Assembly (NCBI GenBank): GCA_961205875.1
Contig: OY540822.1
Span: 10,294,501 to 10,358,500 of the forward strand
DNA length: 64,000 nucleotides
Source: Sialis fuliginosa
Taxonomy: Eukaryota > Arthropoda > Insecta > Megaloptera > Sialidae
Reading direction: 5' to 3'
A program made the position numbers and the translations under genes. The notes beneath the pieces were generated by a model that was given only the letters and a program-made list of their open reading frames with translations, was not told where the DNA came from and ran no database searches. This document shows, piece after piece, positions 1 to 12,351 of the stretch; the first letter of the stretch is position 1; each line of letters starts with the position of its first letter.

Positions 1-206
1 AAATATAATAAACAAATGATGAATGATATTTGGCGAATATGCTTAGTTATTGAGCAAAATGAGACAGCGTATATGACATAGAAAATGTTATTGAACTTGA
101 ATTATGATCTTAACAATAATATTCCGTTATGTTAAGTATTGGTTAGCCTTGAAAGGTCAGAGTTCGTGACTTTCACCGATAACTTTGGTGTTTCTATAAA
201 GAGATC

Positions 207-2896
207 TTATTCCCAAGGCCATTTAAAATGAAAGATTCTGCTTTCTTCAACTAAAGGTTCTTGAATATCGTCATCATTTTCTTCCCCTCTGTCTATAAAA
301 TCGCTTATATTTTCATCATCTTCCTCCTCTTCATCCTCATCTGCAAGATAATTATCTTCTTCATCTTCTTCGTCATTTTCTTCCGCATCATCTTCATCAG
401 TTACAGCAGTTGTAGTTTCGTTCGTAGTTTCTGTAGTTTCTGAATTCCTTCCAGTCGTAGTATCAGCATTACTTGTTGTCACTCGAATGAAATGCCCTGG
501 AGTACTTGCAATCGTCGTATTTTGAACTGTTTCTGTCGTTCTAACTTCTTCTGATTCAGGAACGACTTGGCTTTCCTCTGCAATTAAATCATTAGCTAAA
601 TCATCTACTTGACTGATAACAGTTGTTGCCATCTGGGATGTTGAATGGGCACGCGTATTCAAATTAGGAATAAATGTAACGAACTTTTCTGTACTGAGAA
701 CTTCAGGCGATTGTGTCATGATTTCCGGTCTAGTAGTCATTATTTCAATCTTGGTCACGAACTCCGGTATCGACGTAACGACTTCAGTTTTCGATGTAAC
801 CATTTCGAATTTTGTCGTTTGCATTTCGCTATTGAAACTATTCACTGGTTCATCTGATTCTATTTGAGGGGGGATAACCGGTAAAGAAATCTTTACCGGT
901 GTTGTTTGTTGAGACGTACTGCTTTCAACATGTTTCTCGGTGACTTGCTGAGGCGCTTGTGTGGTACTGGTACTTGGTACTTTCTTTGTGGGTTTCTTGG
1001 TTGTAGTAGTGGGAACTGGCTTAGGCTTATTTTTAATCGGTGTTGGTTTAGCCGTTTTCAGCGGAGCTTTAGTTGGAGCTTTTGTTGGAGCTTTTGTTGG
1101 AGCTTTAGTTGGAGGTTTAGTTACAACTGGATTCTTCTTGACTGGTTTTTTAGTTGGGAGTGGTTTGGGTTTTGATGTGGTTACAGGTTTTATTTTATTT
1201 TTCGTTGGTTTTGACGCTGTAGAAGATTCGCCTTCAGAAGTGAAGAAATCGAAATATTCATCAGCGAATAAACCGAAAGTGGAATAATCTGGTTCATCGA
1301 CATCATTGCTTGATGCGTCATCTTCTTCGTAGTAATCATCGTCATCGTCATCGTCGTCGTCATCGTCAACTCCAAGAAGATCAAATCCGTCTTCGTCATC
1401 ATCGTCATCATCATCTTCATTGTCTTCTTCTTCTTCTTCAATATTATCAGGTATTGCTTGGGGTGGTTCAAGTCTCAGTCCTTTAGGACCGAACTTGAAA
1501 CACGATACTCTTAAAGCGGCTTCGATATCATTGAGCGACTGTATTTCTAAACTCAAGCAAGCGTTGAAGTCATCTCCTTGTCTTCCAACGGAATACATTC
1601 TACCACAGAATTTCGATACACCTCCAGGAAGTGCCATGCAGATTGGTTTGGGTTTACGACCTACAAAAATAATATTAATTTTTGTCGCAAGTAATTATTT
1701 CAATACGAACCTCTTATTGTTGTTTTGGAAAGTACGCGATCCCCTACACTCATTGAGAAGGCGATTTTGTCATCCCCGAGGTAATTTAGTGTCGCACATC
1801 CGGGCCCGCTGAAAGCGACGATCGGAAGTGCGAACTCTCGACAACAATTACATCTCGTTTTGGTGCAAGAACAGTATCTGTTAGCGATTGACTCTTGTCT
1901 TTGGGTTAACTTACTTTTGACTACAGCTACTTTGCGATCATCTGGAAAAAAAATCCCAATGTTGAGTTTAACTTAACATTAAAATAAATAATTTTAATAA
2001 GATACCTGCGGCAAATAAGGCCCATGTGAAAAAAAACATATTTGCAATAGTTGGATCGGTCTGGATTTTTATATACACATAGAAGGTACTTATACAAAGC
2101 TAACTTCACACCAACTAGTCTCTCGCCGCGCTAACTTTTCGGTACCTCTGAGTTTATTACGAGAGATTGTGACGAATGCTCAATTTTATAAAAACAACCA
2201 ACAAATAATTTTAATTTTTGTTAAATTTTTTTAATGTATTATATGTTTCTTATTTGTTCAGGTTAAAGTTTATGGTAAAAAGTTGATTTCTATTGTTTTT
2301 AAGTTTTTGATTTATAAAAAAAAATATACCGTAGTACTTTACGGATAATAAGGCCCACCAAATTTAAGATTGGACTTTTTATTATTTATTACAATTTATG
2401 ATCACATATTTTGTTCTAGATTGGTATGTCATTTTTATTTATTAATACTTCTATAAAAAAATCATCTACAACGAAGAAATAACATGGTCTGGCGAGAGTT
2501 TAGTAGCTGCTATGGATGCAGCATCGGTACGTTATGGATAAAAAATAAATGTTAAAATAAAATTATTAATTGTTTATTTATTAGCTGTAATTAAGCAAAC
2601 ATTATGCCAAATGTTGATTAAAACATAGTTCCCATACAAAATAACATTATAATTATCTGAAAATGTTTAATTTAGTTAAGTGGCCTTATTGTACCACCAT
2701 AGTTTAATAACGCCCAAAGTTACTTTTTTTAAGATGTCTTACAAATGAAAAAAATATTTAAGAAAAGTTTTTAATTAAGGTGGACCTTATTTGCCTCCAT
2801 GACCTTATAATAATTGTTACCTATAACTCTTCCCCATGCTGCAAAAGCCAGGAAAATGAAGATGAGCAACAATTCAAAAATCACTGACAGTTTCAT
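207..2896 (-). CDS. Secreted DUF4773-domain protein with acidic and Thr/Lys/Pro-rich tail
   Basis: Three coding exons on the minus strand: 2896-2821 (25 codons plus 1 nt), 1941-1711 and 1660-207 (stop TAA at 209-207). All junctions are gt/ag and phase-consistent, giving 586 aa. Exon 1 encodes a signal peptide (MKLSVIFELLLIFIFLAFAA). Residues about 48-168 form a DUF4773-like domain: a Cys cluster Y-C-S-C-T-K-T-R-C-N-C-C at 48-59, then ICMALPGGVSKFCGRMYSVG, DDFNACLSLEIQ and LRVSCFKFGPKGLRLEP. This domain is typical of secreted arthropod proteins of unknown function. From about residue 177 the protein is very acidic (Glu/Asp runs). It then becomes Lys/Pro/Thr-rich with repeated KAPT units (nt ~1050-1130), then Thr/Ser-rich and mucin-like, then acidic again before an FHFKWPWE end. 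The tail suggests an extracellular, possibly O-glycosylated or cation-binding matrix protein (inference). Family assignment is from remembered motif pattern. No poly(A) signal is visible before the window edge. Confidence 0.9.
1999..2806. mobile_element. Decayed pogo-like DNA transposon filling a DUF4773 intron
   Basis: Ends form imperfect inverted repeats: left AAGATACCTGCGGCAAATAA, right (reverse complement) AAGGTCATGGAGGCAAATAA. Inside, plus strand about 2466-2540, one short frame reads TWSGESLVAAMDAASVRYG. This resembles the start of the psq/CENP-B-type helix-turn-helix of pogo/Tigger transposases (W-S-x-E-S-L-x-A-A), and then stops. The termini resemble those of the element at 8122-8889. 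No intact transposase remains. It occupies about 808 of the 879 intron bases (1942-2820). Confidence 0.6.
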
Positions 2897-2922
2897 GTTT
2901 CCTCGTCACTTCCCTATCCGAT
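2897..2922 (-). other. 5' UTR part of the DUF4773 signal-peptide exon
   Basis: On the minus strand, a pyrimidine tract ending in tttttcag lies directly above 2922. The exon then runs 26 nt to the ATG at 2896. This acceptor implies a separate upstream leader exon. Confidence 0.7.
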
Positions 2923-3102
2923 CTGAAAAAGGAAACACAATGAACTTACTTGTATGGTCAACCAGTGGTCTTTACGGCCATGACCTAGAACCGGCCACGA
3001 GCATATTGACCTAAACGTCGACCTACTGGCCGGATATTCCCAAAGGCAAGGTTGTACCACCCATTGGCGAAATACTATCGTCCAATTACCTCCCAGAAGC
3101 AT

Positions 3103-4460
3103 ATGGTCGATTTACAAATATACCGCCCTTAAGTTCGAAAATGAATATTCCTGACATGTCAAAAAATACCTATACAAATAATTCCACAACTAATTCATCA
3201 CCCCCCCTCCTCGAAATTAAATTAAAACGTGAACAAAATAATGCATAATTTAAAAAAAAGTTTCGTGCGTGGAATTTTAAGCTAAAAAAAGATTTACATG
3301 ATAAAATTTTTTAGTCTGGGTTACATTAGTGTTGATGATATGCACCCCCTCCCCCTGCCCCTCTTGTTTATGATTAAAAGTTAATATAAAACATATTTCG
3401 CGTAACTCGAAGACTTACTGTATATTTTCTATGTAGGTAGATATGCTTAAGTATCTTATTAAAAGAATTACAGCTACTTTAAAATGTTATAAATATATTC
3501 AACCGGATTTCTTTTCCTGAGAAAATAATTCGTCATTCGAATTAATCATTTTAGAAAGTAGACAAATTATAGATCTAAAAAATAGGGGCTGAAAAAAGCA
3601 GTCACATCACCAATAATCAAATTAAAATTAAATATGATTAATATATATAATAATTATAGGTACCTTTGTTTATTCAAAAGTTAATACGAGTATTTTTTAT
3701 ATTTCACAGTTTCTAAGTATTCTGTAATGTCTTATTGTTAGTTAACCGCAACTAACGGTATTTTGGCACAATATTCAATAGGTTCTATTAAAACAATTGA
3801 CGGTACTTGAAAGACTTTTCTATTTTCTATTTAATTTAGGTATTTGACAATAAAATCAATTTTCTTAATTTTATATATTTTATTGTTTCTTAAATAAATT
3901 AAATTGTAGTATTATTATTTTTATTCTTTTTAACTATAAGTAACTATTCTTATTTTTGTAATTAATATCATATAATTGTAAATTTTTTAAATATATTGAA
4001 AGCAGTTTTATTCTGCTATATATGCTGTTGTAAAAAATATATTTATTATTACTATGTAGAAAATTTTACACCTATTATTTTTTTACTGGGTAAAAAAAAG
4101 TCTGCGATTGTTTTTTGAAAAAAAAATATAATATTTTCTCCCTTTGAATATAAATTATAAAAAAATGTAAGAAAATTGAATTAAAAAATATGAAAATTCA
4201 AATAAAATTTTGCGTTTCTGAGTCCATAAAAATATTTTCTCAAAACACAGTTTCATTAGAAACAAAAATAATTATTTTTTTTACTATGAAATAAACTAAT
4301 TTATCAATATATTTTCAGAATAAAAATAATTGTTTACTTCCGACATAAACACGATTAAAGGTTGTCAAACTCAAAGTGTTAATTAAATATTATATAAACA
4401 TACAATTACCATCAATAAATATATAAAAAACACTATTATTTAATTACAAAATCAACTTAC
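3103..4460. other. AT-rich stretch inside the inferred leader intron
   Basis: Nothing coding is seen. The stretch has homopolymer runs, short C tracts (3200, 3345) and low-complexity AT. Confidence 0.5.
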
Positions 4461-4640
4461 CTTACAGGAAAGTTTGTTATTGTTTAATTTAAATACAAAA
4501 TCGAGAATCACTTAATCAATAAACGAACGAATAAAAAAGCACGCTAGATTTTTTAACTTGTCACAAAGTCGATGGTTGGAACATTTCTGTGCCACAGTGT
4601 CTGCTAGTTGCCGTAGGAAAAGAGTTGTTAAGTCGGTCAA
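4461..4640 (-). other. Probable 5' leader exon and promoter region of the DUF4773 gene
   Basis: On the minus strand an excellent splice donor, CTGTAAG|gtaagttg, falls at 4461/4460. The sequence above it (to about 4640) is less AT-rich than its surroundings and has no in-frame start leading into the gene. It fits a non-coding leader exon that splices to the acceptor at 2923. The exact transcription start is not visible. Confidence 0.5.
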
Positions 4641-4865
4641 ATACTCAAACTAAGGGGGTCATCTTCATAGCATCGCCCGCTATTTTCATATTACCGGTCT
4701 TAAACCAGTGTCTATCAACCTTTTAAAAAAAAATCATAATATTACTACAGATTTTCCAGTAGGGCATAAAAAAATTACGAGGGGGGAGGAACAGATCCGT
4801 AACCCTAAATATACTTTTCAGTTGAAATTTTAATTACCTCAAGTCATTCTTATACATATTATAAA

Positions 4866-5160
4866 ACGCAACATCTGTCTGTCTGTCTGTCTGTACTCAG
4901 TTCTCTTATTACTCGAGAACCACTTATCCGATTTACGTGTGTTTTTTTTTAATTCATAGATATGTTCTCTATCCAGATTTTAGTATATATTTTGTTACGT
5001 TAGGTAATATAAGGAATAAGCAGTGACAATAATAGCTCTTTTTCAATACTTATCCGATTTACATGTTTTTTTTTTAATTCATAGATATATTCGTTGCCCA
5101 GGGTTTAGTCTATATTTTGTTACGTTAGGTAACATAAGAAATAAACATAAACTTGAACCC
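4866..5160. repeat. Dispersed repeat with CTGT microsatellite and internal duplication
   Basis: A (CTGT)n tract at about 4875-4895 is followed by ACTCGAGAACCACTTATCCG and an AATTCATAGATAT block. The TTATCCGATTTA-to-GTTACGTTAGGTAA module occurs twice, about 122 bp apart. The same module recurs at 11195-11375. This layout is common in non-autonomous Helitron-like repeats of insects, but no diagnostic 3' end is seen here. Confidence 0.6.
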
Positions 5161-6030
5161 AGAAACCAAGAATTATTAACCTTCCGTTAATTTAGAATAA
5201 AATGGTGACGTATCTAAATTTAAAGTATCTCAAAAACGCTTGATTTTACTATATGATATATTTTTTTATATATTAAGCAAGACTATATAATTGTTATATT
5301 ATATAGTTTTAAATTATCAGCGAATTAATTTTAATTAATTAATTAATCAATTTTTAATATAAGTTAGTGTTTATTAATTATTTTCAGTATATAGTCAATC
5401 TTATACAGCCATTATTTTTATTATTTTGGTATATTTTTTAAATGAATTTATTTATTTTGTGTACGATCCGCTATTTGCAGACCTTGTATATAAAAATATA
5501 ATACTTATTTAATATGTATTATACATAATTAATATGAACTACATTTATTTCAGTATAGGAATGGAATTCCAATGTATATTTTACACATTCATAGTAAGAA
5601 TATCCATTCAGGTTTAAAATTGTGGTGGGGATTAAATATGTGTTCGTATGGAGACTGTCCCGAATTAATACATATTTATATTATATTACAGTTTATTTAA
5701 TTTACTAAGATTTTAACGGTATTTTTTTATTACATTTTTATGTTAATCGTTGAATTTTATTACTTCATAACTAATCTTTGGAATTAAGTCAATAAATGAA
5801 TAGATATTTAATATAATAAACGTGAGAACTAAAAATAATATATAATTAATTTGAGGATATGATGATATTTATATATTTAATAAATTACCGGAACAATTAT
5901 AATTTTTCATAATCGGTACATATAATGCGTCAGGTTAACCACCAATCGAATGATGTAATTTAATTTAGTAACATAGACTGAGAAAAGGAAAACAAATAAA
6001 ATTATTCTCACGTTGGTATTCTGTATCTGT
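5161..6030. other. Intergenic spacer between the divergent DUF4773 and Rheb genes
   Basis: AT-rich and non-coding. No recognised element. The upstream regions of both genes must lie in about 4640-6060. Confidence 0.5.
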
Positions 6031-6031
6031 G

Positions 6032-6062
6032 TATAAAAAAGAGTACAACATCTGTGAGTGGC
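6032..6062 (+). promoter_or_regulatory. Candidate TATA box of Rheb
   Basis: TATAAAA at 6032-6038 lies about 150 nt before the Rheb ATG. A start around 6060 would give a short leader. Position and motif only; no transcript evidence. Confidence 0.3.
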
Positions 6063-6184
6063 GACCTTCAGATTTATCATATTGTCGAATTTAATAATTT
6101 TTGGAACGAAGTTAATATTTTCTTCTATTATTTAGTGTCAACTTTATTTGATTTTATGATTTTAGAAGATACAGTGAAACAAAT

Positions 6185-7486
6185 ATGCCGTTTAAACAAC
6201 GTAAGATTGCAATGATGGGGTATAGATCAGTAGGTTAGTAAAATAAAAACTATTTATTAACATCGGAAAATTTGTCCTGTGATTTTAAATTATCTTTATC
6301 TTAGAATAATCAAATCTTTATACATTTCTTTTACTATTTTAATTTATGTTTCATAAATTTTTTATGTCATAGCATGTAAAATGCCTCGAAAATACCTTAC
6401 AGAAGTATATTTATGTGATACTTATATTTTAATGGTTTACTAATATAAATTAAATTTCGTTGTAAATGACATGTACGGCTATTACGCACGAGAATTCTTG
6501 GGTAATAACCCAATGACGTCATTTTACAAAAAGATGTTCTTCCCAATGTTTAGATTGTTTTAAAACATATATTTCTTTTAAAGTTTGGCAATTTACTCTA
6601 TTTACAATATTATACATTTTAGTTTCACGAATAAAATAAATAATTATTAATTTACAGGAAAATCTTCATTAAGTATTCAATTCGTTGAAGGACAATTTGT
6701 CGATTCTTATGATCCTACAATAGAAAACAGTATGTAAGTTTAATTTTTTGACAACAGTTCCTTTCATCTCCGAATATTTTAGCATTTTGTAAAACAACAC
6801 GAGTCAATTCACAAGATTATGAAGTTAAATTGGTGGATACAGCTGGACAAGATGAATATTCCATTTTTCCCGGTCATTACAGTATGGATATCCACGGTTA
6901 CGTTCTGGTCTATAGTATAACTAGTATTAAATCATTTGAAGTAATTAAATTGATTTATGAAAAACTGTTGGATGTAACAGGGAAAGTACAGTACGTATAT
7001 TGTTGACTTTATAAATGTTACACTGTTCTGCATATATCAATCAATCAATCATTCATTCTTTTTGATGTTCTTACAAACAGAAAAAGAAAATAGTACATCA
7101 AATTCATTTTTGGTATTGTTGTAAGTTAAGTGTTAAAGTATTAGAAACAAATTAATTGGAAGTAGTTTTGGTTTTTGATCGTATTTTGTTGTTGAAATGA
7201 AGTTATTACATCCAAATAGACACATTCAATTGTAGGGAAATGTATTTATTGTGGGTGTAATTTCAGTGTGCCGATAGTTCTGGTAGGGAATAAGACAGAC
7301 TTACACATGGAACGAATAGTGACTTTTGATGAAGGCAGAAAACTGGCAGATAATTGGAAAGCAGCTTTTCTGGAGACTTCGGCAAAGCAGAATGAATCAG
7401 TAGCCGATGTTTTCCATACTTTACTGACGGAAATAGAGAAGGCAGACGGTAACGTGCAAGAAAAAAGCAGTTGCTTCATTTCATAA
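6185..7486 (+). CDS. Rheb: Rheb, Ras-like GTPase activating TORC1
   Basis: Four coding exons: 6185-6233, 6658-6729, 6783-6990 and 7267-7486 (TAA 7484-7486). All have gt/ag junctions in phase, giving 182 aa, the usual Rheb length. The start MPFKQRKIAMMGYRSVGKSS carries the Rheb-type P-loop with Arg where Ras has Gly12 (residues 12-20). The effector loop DSYDPTIENTF is intact, switch II is DTAGQDEYSIF (59-69), and NKTD (118-121) and ETSAK (146-150) contact guanine. The C-terminus is CFIS, a CAAX box for farnesylation. In the family, GTP-Rheb on lysosomal membranes activates TORC1 and is switched off by TSC1/TSC2; switch II here looks normal. At the exon 3-4 junction the split codon gives His110. 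The other possible donor (after GTACAGTAC) breaks the frame. Confidence 0.98.
6514..6521. promoter_or_regulatory. CRE-like palindrome in Rheb intron 1
   Basis: TGACGTCA, the full CREB/ATF consensus, lies in the first Rheb intron. A single 8-mer may be chance. Confidence 0.25.
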
Positions 7487-7749
7487 TCGGACTGATATTT
7501 AGATACAATTTAAATGGCACAAGAATAAGAAGAATATTGAAGTAAAAGTACGTGTGAGATACTGAATACAGTGTGGAGGTCCAAAGTAGTAATTTCAGTT
7601 TGTTCGTTTGTTATTTCCGATGAAGATGTATATAATATGTACAGAATTATTAGCGTGTCATATTTTGGGTCTCCTCACTTATTTTTAATTAATATTTATT
7701 CTAAATACTTTATTATTTCAATAGAGTTAGATGTTAATATATCGTAAAA

Positions 7750-7795
7750 AATAAATATGTTTTATTTCTATATTTCCCCCCCCTCGTTAAATAAA
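7750..7795 (+). terminator. Poly(A) signals of Rheb
   Basis: AATAAA at 7750-7755 and again at 7790-7795, about 265-310 nt after the Rheb stop. Either fits a 3' end of normal length. Confidence 0.5.
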
Positions 7796-8121
7796 GTTTG
7801 TATTTTATATTTTCTTATAAGTTTTAACAAAAACTCGCTACGTTTAATGTTTTAATTATTCATTAATATGGCATTACATTTGCTCATTGTACGTAAACAT
7901 TATTTTCAGCATAATATTTAAAATAGACGGTATATATTAACTATGTCCTTTGTAATGTATATATTATGTTGACAATTCATTGATAATATTATTTCGTTTA
8001 GCATACTTAATGTAAAACTGAAATATTTTGTATTTTAGTTTGTTATTAATAAAAAAACTGTTATTAATTTGTTTTGTTTCTGTCTGGTTCTACTCTTCTA
8101 CTATCAAATAACTAATATAAT

Positions 8122-8889
8122 AAGGTACTTGGGGGTAATAAGGTCTCAGAGTCAAAAAATAGATTTATAATCCCTCACGCAAACATGAACATGTACGCAC
8201 ATACATTAAGTATAGACGAGCTAATTTCATTACATAACCTCGCGGTTCCCCATGCCTTGTCACCAATTTTAACTTTTGTTTCGAACAGTGAAGACAATTT
8301 GCTCGAATAGTAAAAGATTGTTACAAATGATTGTAAGTATTTTCTATATCAATGCATTAAACTAAAAAGTATGTGTTTAAAAATGGTCTAGGTTTATTAT
8401 ATTTCATTAAATTTATTGTTTCAAAATTAGTATCTAAATCTAATATTCAGCCAACAAAAAATGTTCATACTGAATTAATGAAAACGGAATGGCATTACTA
8501 CAGTTGTGGAGAAGACAGACTGGCTGATATGAGGAAGTGCAGTCGATGCAGATAATTTCAAATACTCTAATAGCTGTGATTAGAGTTATTATTACTGTTA
8601 AAACTATTTACAATGTTTAATTTGATCTCAATTTCTAAATATATGTTTTTACCCTTAGGCCTTATTATACTAGCGTAATATATATATAATAAGGCCTATT
8701 TATGTTAATTTTAAAAATTATTATTTTTGTTTTGGTTATTAATAGCTGATAGAATTTATCTTTTTTTGTTTTAGTTTATTTATAAGACTCAGAGAGACAG
8801 ATTGATAATAAATTTTCTTAATTACATGTAATGTTTTTCATTTTATTTTAAATTTAAGCTTAGCAGGCCTTATTACCCGCAAGTACCTT
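8122..8889. mobile_element. DNA transposon remnant with AAGGTACTTG termini
   Basis: Inverted ends: left AAGGTACTTGGGGGTAATAA, right (reverse complement) AAGGTACTTGCGGGTAATAA. Between them, plus strand 8373-8555 is open for 60 codons. It ends EWHYYSCGEDRLADMRKCSR and a final CR before the stop, a paired-Cys pattern like the zinc-binding tail of some insect transposases. Termini and internal AAGGCC blocks match the element at 1999-2806. The transposase core is missing, so it is not active. Confidence 0.6.
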
Positions 8890-8891
8890 AA

Positions 8892-9037
8892 CAGTAGAAC
8901 CTCTATAATTCAAATGAAATACTAAAAAAATAGGTTTTGAATTAGAGAGACCATGGTCAAATATATTCGACTTGCACAGATCTTAATTGCAAAAGAATAA
9001 CTTAGAGTTTTTATACTTCGAGTAATAGAGGTTTTGG
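8892..9037. mobile_element. Short pogo/Tigger-like MITE
   Basis: Left end CAGTAGAACCTCTATAATTC. The right end reads, in reverse complement, AAAACCTCTATTACTCGAAG. These termini resemble pogo/Tigger-type CAGT-GAACCTC ends. It abuts the previous element. Confidence 0.45.
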
Positions 9038-12000
9038 GGCCTGAAGGAAAAGAAAGGAGATTTTCTTTGACTTATTCATTTCTTAAACTTTGGTAATCTA
9101 GTTTTTAGTGTTCTGTACTGAAATTTGAAAAATGTAACACTTATAAATGTATTGAATCGTTTGACCTATTGAGAGATTATGGTAAATGGTGGACCAGTAA
9201 TAGACCTTGTAAGTTTTTGGTGCATCTTAAGGGGGGGGGGGATTATCAGTCAGTCCTGCTGAGGGGGGTATCAAATGAAAGCTGATAATTCCAGGTATTT
9301 AAAGATGTAAACGTATTGAAATCTTGGTTTTTTAATTTAAAAAAAAATCGTAAAAATATAAAACACATTGTGTTGCCACCTTTTCGATAGTATTTAAACT
9401 AATCTAAATTTGTTCTTAACATTACTAAAGGTTTAAATCTATGGTGTGGGATACCAATACGTGAGACTTGATTCGTATTTGACAATTTTTTTATTGAATG
9501 CCCCCCCACCCTCCCTCTATCACTTCCTTTTCTTGGCCATTTTCTAGATACGCCCCTGTGATAATAAATAAAATAAACATATTTTTCGAACAAACCCGTA
9601 TAAACATATTAATTCATGATTGTTATATGTATTGTTTGTTTTTTTTTCAAACGTGTTTTAATTTCCTGTTTCAAATACTAATTGAATTTCTTATAAATAT
9701 GTTTAGATTTGAAATATAAGTACGATTTCCGGTAATACTTTAATTTTATAATACTTATTTATATTATACAGAACGTTATCAACATTTGTAATAGATAAAT
9801 AAATAGTTAATTATCAACCTTGATTTGTATTCAAATATACTAATTAGTAATTACCAATGCAAAGTACATAATTTAAAGAATTTTAATGCGTTCTTATATG
9901 TGCACATGTAAACAAAGTATATTGTGTTTGACGTTTTACAAATTGTTTAGATGGGAGAAGAACGTATTATAGAAAAGGTTTATTTGTAATTTCCTTATCC
10001 TTTTTTAATACATTGTGAATTACATCCTTGATTTCTTAATAAGTATTTTCTATTATATCGTTCGTTTCGTTAAATTTCAGGAATACCTACATGTAAAAGT
10101 ATGGTTACTTAATTAACCAGTATGCAGTGTGATCTTATTCTAAATAGTTGTATGTGTTGAATATGCAAGATAATTTTGAGATATTTAGTTGATTTTCTCC
10201 TTATTTTCTTGGTGAGTTGTTTTAATTCGGTGCCAGTCTTAAATATATACTTTATTAGTGAAAATTTTATTGAATTTATTTTTTCTAACCTTATATTATT
10301 TATAGTGATTATATTCAGGTATTTAGTGCAAATATTAATTATATTTAATAAAAGATAGTAAAATAATTGTATTTGATAATAGAAATGGGTTTATTTTTTT
10401 ACGTAAATAAAAACGTCATATTAATTTCGTTGATTGTACAATTATCTATTTTATTTTTGTTGTTAAATAATTAACTGCAAATATGAAGTTGAACGAATTA
10501 ATAATAGAGGAAGGCAGTTAATTAATGTCAAAACAACAGAAACATCAAACGTAAAATACATTTTTAGTACTTAATTACTTAATGATACGATTCTTAGAAA
10601 ATGGTGTTAATGACATATTCAGCAAATTTAAAAATGGATCATTGACGTAAAAAAGGTTATTTTTTATTAACCTTTGTTAAAATGTACATAATATATAAAT
10701 ATGTATCCATTATAATGGTTTGTTAACAATTTTTTAATAACCTTCATTCACAAGCACACAAGGTATATATACTTTCATTTCAAATTTTTATCGACTTTCA
10801 TGGTCATTATTACTGTATTTTTTTATTTTGTACATTTGATATTTATCACTAAAGTGAAATAACAAGAAAAATGAATTAAGATTTTATAAATCATTATCAA
10901 ATAACATCTACCTACAATATTTTAACAGTGAATTGATTTTTTATTTATTCTATTATAAAGTTATATGTTTTCTTTCCTATAAATAAACATATTGTCTTAT
11001 TTTATTTTAATTTAAATATTTCTATAGAAACTAACAATAACACAATTTGAATAATTTATATACAATGAAAATATAAACACGTCAAGGAAATATGAAGAAA
11101 ATTTGATATCTTGGAAATTATTGTTTTTGCAAATTTTATAATATATTTTTACAAATTAATTTGAAGGCCCCTAAAATCTTGACACTGAATCTATAATATT
11201 ATAAAACAACGTCTGTCTCTCTGGCTGTCCGTTACTACGTGTATTACTCGAGAACCACTTATCCGATTTACATGTTTTTTTTTAATTCATAGATATGTTC
11301 TTTGTCCAGGTTTTAGTATATATTTTATTACATTAGGTAACATAAGGAATAAGCAGTGATAAATTAAGTTGGAAAAAAGTTTGCAACACGCTGCCTAAAC
11401 CGTTAAATATTGAATGTATTTAGTAAATAATTGATCTAAAATAATTCAACTATATTTTTCAAGAATCCTAAACAATAGCAAAGCTATAGTATTGAATAAA
11501 GTTGATATCGTCATTGAAGCCCTAGAATTGACTTTTATTTTTTATGATTGTTCTTATACAGAAAGGGGGATAGTAGTTTTTTTAAAACAGTATTTATATT
11601 GTTTATTTGTTTGTTTATCTTAGTTTCGTAGACGCTGGAAATCAGTCATTATAACCCCCCTGCAGATATCATTGGCAAAAATGTCCGGACGTATTTGATT
11701 AACGTTAATTTGTTAGAGGATAGAAACGAAGGACACATTTGAAATTTACTGTCTTCCTTAGTGGTTTCACCCACTAATTATTTCAGTGGGATGAACATTT
11801 TACAATTAATTTTTATCAACAGAATAAGTGAGCACGTAGATACAATCTTGTTTTTAAATTTTTTCTTCGTCATCGATATTTTCTCTCGAATGTCTACTTG
11901 TCCGTTTCGATTTTGTTGACGACTAAGTACCTACTTAAATTTGATCAAGTTTAATTCGTGAAATTGTCGTTCACTTATATTTTGTTCTTTTTTAATGATT

Positions 12001-12339
12001 AAAATCATCGGTAGGTAAATACGTTGAATTTTAGCAATTTACTTTCTACGATGTAACATAATTTGTTAACCATTCATATTGGTATGATTATGGTTCTAAC
12101 TAAAAAGGCAGATATATATCCATTATATAAACAACTATATGTGAAATTATATGCTGAATTCGCTAAGAAATTTCACTTATAACGTTATAATTGATTTGGC
12201 TAGGAAGGCAATACATTCTTAACATAATTATGCATAGTTAAATTGCTTACAATTGCGCTGAATAAGACATACGCATTTTTTACGACTTGGTGGGTATCTT
12301 CGTGATTTGAGATCACACTTTGAAAACTTAACTAATAAT
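9038..12339. other. AT-rich intergenic stretch with minor repeats
   Basis: No gene seen. It holds a G tract at 9232, a C-rich tract at 9499-9515 of the kind found near transposon ends, and a second copy of the CTGT/TTATCCGATTTA repeat at 11195-11375. Otherwise it is low-complexity AT. Confidence 0.5.
11195..11375. repeat. Second copy of the CTGT/TTATCCGATTTA dispersed repeat
   Basis: Contains TTACTCGAGAACCACTTATC, then an AATTCATAGATATG block and GGAATAAGCAGTGA, matching 4896-5030 closely in the same order. Confidence 0.6.
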
Positions 12340-12351
12340 CGTAGACCAATA

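Noticed and set aside
906..1287. Plus-strand open frames opposite the DUF4773 last exon
   Set aside because: They are mirror readings of the repetitive minus-strand coding sequence, which has splice sites, a signal exon and domain motifs.
6185..7486. Rheb and trehalase as a linked nutrient-sensing module
   Set aside because: They are 14 kb apart with separate promoters. Proximity alone does not show co-regulation.
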